From Allium sativum (taxonomy: Eukaryota; Streptophyta; Magnoliopsida; Asparagales; Amaryllidaceae), in contig CM060910.1 in NCBI GenBank assembly GCA_030737875.1, positions 611,643,303 to 611,707,302 on the forward strand: a DNA stretch of 64,000 nucleotides. Direction: 5' to 3'. Position 1 is the stretch's first letter. Every line of letters starts with the position of its first letter. Below the pieces are notes generated by a model. That model made no database searches, was not told the DNA's origin, and was given only the letters and a program-made list of their open reading frames with translations. Both the position numbers and the translations under genes were made by a program. Of the stretch, positions 46,749 to 57,470 are shown in pieces.

Positions 46749-49700
46749 GAAATTGTTGAATAGAATAACGAAGTTATTGAAATATATAAAGCCGTGTTGA
46801 TTAGATATGCGCCATTTTGACGTGAATGATATTTATATCGAATATATTTGTTTTTATAATGAATATCGAAAAGGAATTGATTTCAAAATATAATATTTTG
46901 AAAATACTATCATTTATATATCTATAATATGGAATATTCAATTTTGATTTGAAATTGAATATGAAGTTGAAATCGTTTTGAAAATGAATTTAAAACGATT
47001 TATAAAATACGTTTTAAAAGGAAATCGATGAAATAGAACACGCCGCGCTGCGGCATTTCGCGAATTTCGACCATTGACTTCGAATGGATGTTATGGGAGA
47101 TCCAACCATCGGATTCTCCTAAAACCAGAACCGTTGGGTTCATATCGAAAAGAGCTTTCTAACGAATATTAGAGATTTGAAATCTAGCGATTGGATTTGG
47201 AATTATGCCCAAATCAAATTTGGAAAAGGTCGTTGTAAGTGCAGTTCGATGGCCGTTGATGGAAATCGACTGTACAAGCCTTGATAAAATTATTAAAAAT
47301 AGTAATAATTTGTGTAAGATCATAAGAAATGATTTGTGAAGAATTGGGATAAAAAATTCGAATTTGAAAAGACAAAAATAGATTTTTACCGAAATGAACT
47401 AGTTTTGAACTAGAATTATAATCCCATTCATTTTTAAAATAAATAAAGTGGATTTGAAATGGTTTTGAAAATAACCAGAATTTCCAATATATAAAGTGGA
47501 AATGGATTTGAATCGAAATTGTCTTTGGAATATTTCGATGTTGGATTTCGTGATTATACAAATATTGTTATGGAAATTTGAAAGATATATTGATATCGTT
47601 ATTTCCAATTCGATATTTGTTGGTCGTAGAATTTGATATTGAATATAAGCCGATATATTTTCTATTCAGAGCCTTGTATTTAATAACAAATGGGATTTGG
47701 GTTTGTCGTGAATGGTGTCTTCATTAACACTGTTCTTAAAACCAGTTGAGAAAAAGATGAAATCTTTTTATTTAGATTTAATGAAGTATACCAATTAAAT
47801 GATATTTAATTGGAATTGAATTGGAATTGAATTGGAATTGATTTTTGGGTTTATCATGAACGATTTTTAAATAACACTTGTTATTTAACCCGATAATTAA
47901 TGGAATGTGACTTTGGGTTTATCGTGAACCGTTTTTTAGATGACATTGGTTCTTTAACCCAGTTAAAGACAGGATATTGATTTTTGGGAAGATTAAAACT
48001 AAGTGGAGTTTTAATGAATCTTTAATTAGATTAAAGTGATCGAGAATGGAGTATCACCAGTTTTGCTCCAAACGATAGTTAAATATTTAATTAGAATTGA
48101 ACGTGAAATGGTAATTAATATTTACTGATAACACCGTGGTGTTAGATATGGAGTATTACCAGTTTTTCTCCATGGGATGAATAGGTTGGGATTGGGAAAT
48201 AAAATAAATGACTACTTTAGTGTGGTTCGCTAATCCCGACTAATTTGAATTGATATTCAAAGGAAGATTAAAGAATAAATTTAAAGAATTTATCTTTGAT
48301 AAAATTAATGGGTACCTTTCCCAAAGTATAAGAATATTTGAATAAATGAATATTCTGGACTGGAATGAGGCGTATGTTGTGTTTGTGTAACACTTGTTTA
48401 TTATATACGCGAGTTATTCAGAAAGACCGGGTTTATCCCATTCTAAATAACTGATTCGATGATGTGTCGAGGATGAAGACGGTGGTCGAAGACCGGAGGT
48501 CTTCACATCGTTTGGATAATTACTGATGATCTTGATTGGGCTGTACACCCAAGAAGAGGGAATCAGCTGGTGATCATCCAGACGTACTTGGAGATTGATG
48601 GATATGCGAGGTACAAGGTGCCTCTGGTTTCATTCAGACCCAGAATGAACTTGTAAATGGACTGTGTGTCTGACATTGGATTTTATTCTGTGTGATTGAT
48701 TTCTATTAAATATATATCTGTTTGGCGGCGGAGAATTTATTCTCTCGCTTAACGCCCTCCTCTGAGACGTACGAGCTTAGAGGTTATATATTGATGGATA
48801 CCAATCGCATGGAGTGAATTGCCTGTGTTGGCAAATGATCAAGGCTTTTGTTGAAAAGCAGAGTCTTGTGGTTGATGATCAAAGCACCGCCTGTGTGGCA
48901 CAGCTTTGTGTAGCGTTAATTCGCGAGCTTCACACCCCGGTTGTGAACCAGAAACGGGAGAGGACTGCAGGGAGGGCATGCGTTTCCTTCTAGCTAGGGT
49001 GGTGCCAGTGACCTACCAGCCCTGACATTTATATTATTTTCACCTGTGTGGTTGTTGGATTGCGAGGCGCCTCGGATATATCGGTGACTATGTGGAGCCG
49101 ATGGAGTCATTTGGCTCATTTACGCCCCAAAGGGCAGGGAAACGCAGTGTCCAGGGTTTAAGTTTAATCCACATCGGTGGACCGGCCCCGAAGATCCAAG
49201 GGTCACTCAAGCTCTGATCCTGAGACATGGGCTAGATTGCCTCGAAAGCGATGAGGACGATTCCTTGCCTCGGTTCGCAGATGGAAACCCAACTTCCAAT
49301 ACGTGACTTTGCGGTTTTAATTATAGAACTAGTATGGCGGCATGATATATGGTACCCATGCCGTCTAGGATTGATACATTTATATTTGAAGTTTTTTTAT
49401 ACACTATGCACTTATAATAGTATCAAATGATTTGTTTTTAACATACCAAGCATGTTTGGCTTTTATAAGGGAAAACCGTATCCTCCAGCTTGTATTGCAT
49501 TGTGCGATGGGACTTGGGTCTTATAATAGCTTCATTTTTCCAAAAAGCATTGCGCTGTTTTGTTATATGCACTGGTATTCTTGGGAGGAAACCCGTTCCG
49601 TGTTATACGGCGTGGTCCCTTGATACTGATTTAAAGTTTTAAATAATTGTTTTAGTTCTCATACCAGTCACATGACTGACCTGGAGTTTATTGTTTTTAC

Positions 49701-50071
49701 CTAAACTCTGGGTGCCCCTATTTCCACACAGGCAGCTAGTAGTTTTGGTTTTGCAGATTTATATTCACAGGAACCTGGTTTACAGCTGGAACGATATCCG
49801 GGAAGCTCTGTATCCGTATATCTCTTTCAGTTGTGTATTGTATTATTTTTCCGCTGCCGTAATTTATTGTAATCTCTGATAATTATCGAATGTATTTTAT
49901 TTGTTTATACTCTGTATATTCTTGTATGCTGATGGAATTGTTGTAATTAACAATGAAATGTTCTTCTGTTTGCGTTCTGATTTGTCATGTTCTCAAAACA
50001 ATCAGGGGTTTCGAACGGTCTTGGTCGGTTTTGTGATCGATTTAGATCGAGCAAAATTCCTTATCGTTACA

Positions 50072-50599
50072 TTTCCACCCTCTTTATTGATTCTCAAAAA
50101 CAAATTTTGTTTGCACTCAATGGATCAATACCAACAATAAAAAAAATTACAAGAATTAATAACCTTATTGAGAAAGGGAAAGAATATCTATATGACTAAC
50201 ACTCTTTGTTGGAGAAGGAGAACAATGAAGAACAACGGCTAAGCCTTGGATTAACTGGAGGCACCAGTCATCTCTAGGGCACCAAGCCCTAGAGACACAC
50301 GCAACCGCCACCCTAATCGGTCATAAATTAATCCAACCCAATGTGCTGCTTTTATAGGAGAATAGAAGGCCTAGGAAAAATATCCAATTTTCCTCTTAGA
50401 GATATATTAGGAATATATTCCATCAATACTTGCAGATAAGTCACAGGAAGACCAGGTCAAATTCCAGCAATAAATCCGCTCAAACGCCAAACTGCTCCTT
50501 CTAACCTTCTTTCTATTGCTGCACCATCTCCTCTACCGCCAAGCACATCCACGCCTCGTCTCTATCAACATATGTGATTTTATGTCACAAATCACAACA
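50072..50599 (-). repeat. Small element LTR, right fragment
   Basis: This continues 32871-32998 and matches 51440-51966. It ends ATCACAACA at 50599. The first five bases (TTTCC) belong to the target site of the giant-LTR insertion. Confidence 0.9.
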
Positions 50600-51317
50600 C
50601 CCCACCTTGATATGAAATCACATCAACAACAAGTCAACCGACTTCCATGGACATGTGAAATCACGACCATAATGCTCCACCTTAATCTGAAATCATATCA
50701 ACACTCCAACAATCACCAAACAAGTCATCTAGCTCTTTCAACGACACCTTCTCTCAATTAAACCAACCTCGATTTCCGGGCAATGAGATACACCCCACAA
50801 CCTCGATTTCAGGGCAACGAGATACGCCCAGTCGATTTGAAAGGACTATGACCACACCTCAATTACAAACACAACTCACCACCTGCAAAAGATGCATCTA
50901 CCACCTGAGCTGCACTGTGCATCAACCAATGGTCTAAAAGTGCTTGTAATTCCATAGTGACACCCGTCTACCACTTGATCTGAGCTCCTTCTTCGATCAC
51001 TCTTGATCCCTCGAGCATCATCAACGTGAAGACCCTTTTCGAAAACGTGAACCGAATCACCAAGGTATAGGAAAATCAAACCAATTGCCAACATCTTCGT
51101 CTTCTTCCATCTTCCCCCATCCACATCTGAGAGCTCCTCTTCATCTCCATCAACCAAACAATCAAGGCCTTCAAATCCCCAATAAAAATTAGTCATCACC
51201 AACAGCGCCATCATATCCGACGTAAAAAAAAAAAATCGATTTTTTTTTCAACAAAAAATCAATTTTTCCAATCCAAAATCACTCTAAGCTTTGCGATGAT
51301 CTAGCTCTGATACCAAC
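50600..51317 (-). other. Interior of the small non-autonomous LTR element
   Basis: This 718-bp interior on the minus strand starts at the PBS (51315-51304) and ends with a purine-rich AAGGTGGGG next to the LTR (about 50600-50608). Two ~37-bp direct repeats with 'cctcgattt(c/a)cgggcaa' style units lie at about 50766-50830. A minus-strand open frame of 112 codons (51214-50876, beginning MMALLVMTNFYWGFEG) has no recognisable domain. RT, integrase and Gag are absent. Confidence 0.7.
51304..51315 (-). promoter_or_regulatory. Primer-binding site of the small element
   Basis: GCTCTGATACCA, the complement of the Met PBS, is two bases left of the LTR at 51318. Confidence 0.93.
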
Positions 51318-51966
51318 TGTTATGAAAACTGCGCCTTTGAGGAAGCGACCAGGATCTTATTCACCCAATTACTTAAAGATGATTTCTATGGAAACAAACA
51401 CTGATATGAAATCACGTGCGTAAACACAAGATATTCCACCCAACCACCCTCTTTATTGATTCTCAAAAACAAATTTTGTTTACACTTAATGGATCAAACC
51501 CAATAATAAACAAAATTACAAGAATCAATAACCTTATTGAGAAAGGGAAAGAATATCTAGATGACTAACACTCTTTGTTGGAGAAGGAGAACAATGAAGA
51601 ACAACGACTAAGCCTTGGATTAACTGGAGGCATCAATCATCTCTAGGGCACCAAGCCCTAGTGGCACGCAGCCGCCACTCTAATCGGTCATACATTAATC
51701 CAACCCAATGTGCTGCTTTTATAGGAGAATAGAAGGCCTAGGAAAAATATCCAATTTTCCCCTTAGAGATATATTAGGAATATATCCCCTCAATACTTGC
51801 AGATAAGTCACAGAAAGACCGGGTCAAAATCCAGCAATAAATCCGCTCAAACGCCAAACTGCTCCTTTTAACCTTCTTTCTGTTGTTGCACCATCTCCTC
51901 TACCGCCAAGCACATCCACGCCTCGTCTCTATTAACATATGTGATTTTATGTCACAAAACACAACA
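51318..51966 (-). repeat. Small element LTR, uninterrupted copy
   Basis: This 649-bp LTR begins TGTTATGAAAAC and ends CACAACA on the plus strand, followed by the AGACA duplication. It preserves the pre-insertion sequence of the giant-LTR element. Confidence 0.92.
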
Positions 51967-52151
51967 AGACACAAAATCAAACATAAAAACAAACACAAGA
52001 ATAAAAAGAAATAAAATACAGAAAAGGAAATAACATATCGGATTTTATACTGGTTCGGATTACTCCTACGTCCAGTCTCACGCAACGTTGGAGTGCGCAG
52101 GGTTATTACTATATCAATATCCAAGTACAACCCCATTGATTTCACGGCTTT
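51967..52151 (-). repeat. Copia (Tork-like) LTR, middle fragment
   Basis: This contains 'tactggttcggattactcc' and 'tacgtccagtctc', the complement of a motif common in R-U5 of Tork-like copia LTRs (family knowledge). It continues from 32870 and is cut at 52151 by the giant solo LTR; GCTTT (52147-52151) recurs at 61221-61225. Confidence 0.55.
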
Positions 52152-52716
52152 TATAACATCCCAGTTTTTGACTGATTCTGTAATACAATTTACTATGGAT
52201 TATTTCAATAATTAGTTTTAAATAATAAATTTAAAATAAAGTATATTGAGGAAAATTCCAGTTATATATGTTAATGGTTTAAAATTCTTTAACCATTGTA
52301 TATAGGTATATAAATTCAAATAAATGGTGTTTTGTCAAATTGTTTTATATTTGTATAATGATAGATAATATTAGAGAATTAGTATATATAATAATTTATT
52401 GAAAATCTTAAGAGTATATTTTTACTTGTATATTCAGATATGTACAAATGTTGTTTAACATTTTGTTTGTATTAAAACTTGTTCTTAATACATATAAATA
52501 TAGATAGATCGATAAATAAATTAAATAATAATTAGTTATTTACTTCTTCTTTAAGCATATAGGAGTACATGGCTATGACATTTAATTTGATAAGAGTGGG
52601 ATAAAATAAAATCAACTAGCTAGCAGCTATAGGAATTAAATGAAGTATATCGAACTACTTTGCAATGAAGTTTTGATGGCTTTACAACCTTAGTACATGC
52701 CATTCTATAACACCAG

Positions 52717-52844
52717 CAGCCTAAGCCATTACTTCCCTTATCAATCAAATACCTTGCTAGGAACTGACATGTAATGAAGGCAGCCTAAGCCATCACTTCC
52801 CTTATCAATCAAATACCTTGCTAGGAACTGACATGTAATGAAGG
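52717..52844. repeat. 64-bp tandem duplication
   Basis: Two units (52717-52780 and 52781-52844) begin CAGCCTAAGCCAT and end AATGAAGG, differing at one visible base (T/C). Confidence 0.93.
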
Positions 52845-53584
52845 AACTAGAAAATATAAACATAGAAAGTGAAAATAGTAAAAAGAGTGTACATTCAATC
52901 CATATGTAGTAAGTAGCCTATACCATTTACTTCATAGCTAGTTGTGAACATAACTTTTAAAGCCTGAGTGACTTAGAGGTTGAGCATGTGTGTTTGACAT
53001 TAAATCTGTTCATATGTTTATACACATAGACATGTGCAGAAATAGTCTGGTAATGCATAGTAGCTAAAGGATCTAGCGGAAGTGCCCAGCAACCTTCTAT
53101 TCAAATCAATCAAAGCAACATCTTTCACATTAATTTAGACAGCCTAGCGAGTACCCGACATACCTTGTATTGCTTAAATGCTAAGCATGAATTTTTAAAT
53201 CATTGTGTATATGGTTGTACATTTGCACATGCTACACTGTCGTGCACTCCAACAGAACCTGGTAAGATTAGTCTGGAAATGACTAAAAATGTTCATTTCC
53301 AATATAAGATACAAACAGTCCACCTCTACCCTTAGCTAAAGCCTATGCTAAGCAATATTATATTGTTTATTGCCATTTATAATAAGCATCTAACCAGCCA
53401 CTGCCTACCTGTATACATTCACTAAATTCGAACCCAAAACTGAAAGTAAATAGAAGGAAAAACTTGAAGCCTGTTGAAAAGAGAACAGTAGAATAGAGAG
53501 GAAAAACCTGTAACTGGAAAGCATAAATGAGTGATCAACTTGTGAGTAAATTTCCCCTCCGTTGTTTGCTGATTGTTATGCAAT

Positions 53585-53609
53585 TATATATATATATATA
53601 TATATATAT
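53585..53609. repeat. (TA)n microsatellite
   Basis: About 12 uninterrupted TA units, followed by GCATGTGTG. Confidence 0.95.
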
Positions 53610-54239
53610 GCATGTGTGTTATTGAATGTATTGTTTAAAACAGCTCGATCTTCATATCAATATAATACTTGAAAACCTGGTAACAAAGAAAAATAAGTAA
53701 ATTTGAAAAGAAATATAAAAGAACAGAGAATAAATAAACGGGAGGTATTTGTGTGAGCATACCTCACCTTTAAATCCCCTTTTAAAAACCATTCTCTGAT
53801 TTGTATGCTGAACGATACCTATATGTATATATGTCGTTTGTTTAGGGCGGTCATTACATAAGTTCAGGTTATGATTAGCGTTCCTGTGTTTAGTTTGTGC
53901 CGAAATATTCTCCTTTGGTATTGAAGGATGTAACTGGTTCAGGAACCGTGTCTATAAAATTCGTGCCATGTCGCTTTAACAGTTTAATGATATCATTGTC
54001 AAGGTTTATGTTGCATTTTTCTTATCTACTGAGAACTTAAATGCATGGGTATTACTGATGTTGAACTTGTCACAATTTTTCTACACTAGTTGTATATTAC
54101 AGAGCATGTATACCATTCTTCCTTAAGCTAATGTTGTTTGTCCTTGAGCAATGTTGGTAGTCATTTTTGCTTTGGATTTAGCTAGCTTAAACTTCCGTAG
54201 AATACACGTAATGTATTCTGAGCCAACATATCAGCTAGT

Positions 54240-55400
54240 ATGCACTTGGCCAATTGTGTACAAGTAAATGTGAGAAAAGGGAATCCCAAAAATAAAAAGG
54301 TTAAAAGGTAAAGGAAGAACAGAAGGGAAGTTAGACAGAAGAAGGAATGGGGAAAGAGAGCTAAATTGGAAACATAGATTTCAGTGCACAACTGGGAAAT
54401 TAAATTGTTTTGCACGTAATAAGCTAAGCTAAAAACATGTATATGCTACTTTTAAACTGTTAAAAGCCACTGTATGTTAATACAAATGTAAGCATACATG
54501 ATACATTCAAGTTTCTACAATTATCAACTGCAAGGGCAAATAAAACATAACAAGAACACAAATTCCAATATTTTAAGCTGTTAAGTGATGAAATTTAAGA
54601 CAAGGAGAGGTGCGCATCTACTGAAATACATAAATATATGGATTCATGGACTCACGTATAATCTGTGGATAAAAAGAATAAAGTCTAAAAAAGAAGAGAA
54701 AGTTTGGGAGGACCAAAAGAGAGGAATGTGAAAGGAAGGCACAACATTTGCGTCAAGGCAGGAGTGGAGTCTGGATGCGTGAACAACTGTTGGTAGAGAA
54801 AAGAAGAAATTATATAAAAACAAAAAGAAACGAGAGGAAAGAAAGTAGTAGTGGTGCACGTGCACTAGTTGTGCAGGGGTTTAAGTTTAGCAGAAGAAAA
54901 AAATATAGCAGTAGCAACTGCAGTGGAGAGAAGTGGCCGAACCACTTATGTTTGCCTCGATCTGAAGTATAAATAAAAAAATTATAAACAATAAAAGAAA
55001 CCAACTGAAAAGTAAAGAGTAGGGAGTAGTAGAAGAAGGAAGATACATGAATGTTTAAAAGGAAGACACATGAAAAAGTGAAAGAATGGATGGCAAAAAA
55101 AAGGGGGGAGGGCAGCGTTTTTCGTGGGTTCTGGTTTCTGGGCTAATCCCAATATTTAAAAAAAAAGAACATGTAAAGAAAGGAAAGGAATGTAAGGGAG
55201 GAAAGACAAGAGAGGGATAGAAAGGAAAGGTATGGGAAAAGAAGGGTGTTGCATTATTAAATTGCAAGGAACATGGACCTTGGGTCTGGGTTTTTGGGTC
55301 TGGACCTATAAAAAAAAAAGACTGCCTGAGAAGTCCTTTCGCGCTTGAGTACGGGAGCCTTGGCACAGGGTAGCCATCTATTAAAAAAAAGAGCATTTTA
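54240..55400. other. Purine-rich plus strand stretch
   Basis: Long G/A-biased segments (for example 54274-54365, 54665-54730, 55165-55245) contain many AAGGAAAG-type words. Open frames on the minus strand across them are low-complexity Phe/Ser/Leu-rich and not credible genes. Confidence 0.5.
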
Positions 55401-57470
55401 AATAAACAAAATGTAAGATATATTTATATGATATATATATATGTATGTATAGTCTAGTTCAAGAATGCGTGTTCGAGTAGAATTGGCTCATGGGTGTGCA
55501 GTTGAGTCAATTAGTGGAGTAAACAACTCGACGTAATTATTAAGTTTAAACAATATGTATTTAAAATAAAATTGATTTGATAAGTAATTTAAAAATGATT
55601 TAAATACTAAACATCGTTAAAATACACCGAACGTAAATTTAGTCAACGTTTAAAACTATTATGGATTGATCAGTAATGATTTGTAATTCAGTCGATTTTG
55701 AATTGTTCGTTCAAATAATTGATTTATTAATTCTGTTGTATTTAATCACGCTAATCGTAATTAAATATTGTTAGTGACATCACTTAATGGAAATAAACAC
55801 TATTCCACTATATATTTGATTAACTGAATTGTTTGGACACCTTATTAGTAGAAATAAACACCGTTCTGCTATTATATCAGTTTGACATATTTTATCAGTT
55901 AATATATGATGTTGAGATACTATATTATCAGTTAAAAATATTGAATTGTATTTATACAATTGTTTGTGCAAATTGGGTTAACGGCTTGAATGTCATCCGT
56001 TTAAAGTGTTTATACCTGTGGAATTGCTAAGTTATATTTTCTGTAAAGTAACTCAGAAATAAACGTAATTTTTAATTGGATATTAATTGTTTTAAGAAAC
56101 AATTAAATAGATTATTTAAATAAATAATATTTATTAATTTTAAAAGGGAAGGATAATTGGAGCCATTTAAAACTATTTTCTTAAATGTATTGTGAAAAAG
56201 TTAGTAAATGTTTAAGTACCGGTTTTGATAAGTTAATGGAATGGTTAAATAGAGGATCGGATAAATTATCCAACAAAATGTTTTTAACTTAATTAATCCC
56301 ATAATTAAGGAGTTTTAAAGATAATTATCTAAGTAAAAGGAAATCAAGTCGGTTATATGGGTTAAATTCCTAACTTAATATTTAAGTAAATGAAGTCAAA
56401 TTGATCAATAGTTCAAACCAATAACTTTGGTCGATTTTGTTATATCAAACAAATTTACATATTTTGGTTTGTCGAATATTTTGGATATCGTACTTTTATC
56501 ACTCTTGACGATAAGAATGATTTCGACTCATGGTCCGAGAGGTAATTAAAATACCCCAACTTGAACGATTTCACTATTATCCAATAGATTGTATTAGTTT
56601 GTGTTCGAAATGGGTGTTGGAGTTGAATATCATTTTCAGTTATGAAACGGATATTCGAGAGTGAGATTAACACGTAAGATTGATAATAGAATTTACTAAG
56701 TAAATAAATACTTACATTTCCAAATAAATATTTATACAAAGTTAATATTTGAATTTAAATAAAATTTAAATAATTTAGATTATTTAAATAAGGCTTAGCA
56801 GATCCAATAAATTTATTCACTATATTTTATATTTGATAGTTAAATCACCAACTATCAAATCTGGACCTTTTCGTTATCGTTTTCGAAGAGACCAAAATCA
56901 AAATTTCACTTTGATTTGATATATACATTTCGTGTCAACGATTATTGAAGACCATTGAAGCAAATATAGGTAGAAATTGCCTAAGAAGGATTTACATGAT
57001 AGTGCCTTCGGTTTGTCCAGTCCCGGGACAACTTGTATGGACGAGTATCTGACAGAGTATGCCTAATAAATTGCGTAAGTTGATTTCTTCAAATGTATTA
57101 ATGTTTGGTGGTGGAGAAATTCGTTTCTCTTAGCTTTACACCCGTTGTACTTCTAGGAAAATAAATTTGTGATTTGGCGGGTTTGACAGTGTGGCATTCA
57201 AAGTGAACAAAGACGTGTTATATCCAAAGACAAGCTCAGCCTCAAGCCTCACAACCAGGAAATGACAAAAATCGGGCAGGCAACATGGCTATGTAGGTCT
57301 CACCCATTAGGGTGTATTGTCATCTATCTAGAGAAATTCCATTTGCTTCTTTACTCTATTCGATGCTGCTCCTTTTGAGAAATGTTAGGTAGCTCCCAAC
57401 TGTTGGTGGCAATATATTTGATACACTCAAGCGAAATGAGTGGTCGGGCATGTGTGGGTCGGGTTGCAAG

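Larger units (their letters stand above)
32999..50071 (+). mobile_element. Non-coding giant-LTR retrotransposon (LARD-like), full length
   Basis: It has a 5' LTR at 32999-39204 (6206 bp), a Met PBS at 39208-39219, a PPT at 43825-43836 and a 3' LTR at 43838-50071 (6234 bp). The interior of 4633 bp contains a later 3.6-kb solo LTR; without it and its target duplication only about 1.0 kb remains, with no gag or pol motif. The GGGACGAAAAG then AAGTGGGGGAGA layout and Met PBS are like chromoviruses, so a chromovirus-derived LARD is likely (inference). Flanks TAACC (32994-32998) and TTTCC (50072-50076) are only a partial target duplication; the pre-insertion site is visible in the other LTR of the small element near 51440 (CCACCCAACCACCC). 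Confidence 0.9.
43838..50071 (+). repeat. 3' LTR of the giant-LTR element
   Basis: This 6234-bp LTR starts TGTAATAACCC and ends ATCGTTACA. It is collinear with 32999-39204 with scattered substitutions. It has 6 Cs instead of 17 at 44771-44776, seven AT-repeat units (45262-45482), twelve 'ttcatgtgttgaat' units (46478-46748), the same hairpin at 45952-45967, and no copy of the AT-rich ~35 bp at about 36125-36160. It is more diverged from its partner than the coding chromovirus LTRs are from each other. Confidence 0.9.
32871..51966 (-). mobile_element. Small non-autonomous LTR element (TRIM-like), split by a later insertion
   Basis: On the plus strand both LTR copies begin TGTTATGAAAAC and end CACAACA. 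The left LTR is in two pieces (32871-32998 and 50072-50599) because a 17-kb element inserted into it. The right LTR is 51318-51966 (649 bp). A complementary PBS (GCTCTGATACCA, 51304-51315) lies two bases from the right LTR, so the element reads on the minus strand. The target duplication is AGACA at 32866-32870 and 51967-51971. Without the insertion the element is about 2.0 kb with a ~718-bp interior and no pol genes. Its LTRs are longer than in classical TRIMs. Confidence 0.92.

Noticed and set aside
54182..55396. Phe/Leu/Ser-rich minus-strand open frames
   Set aside because: They are the translation of a purine-rich plus strand with low complexity; not credible membrane proteins.
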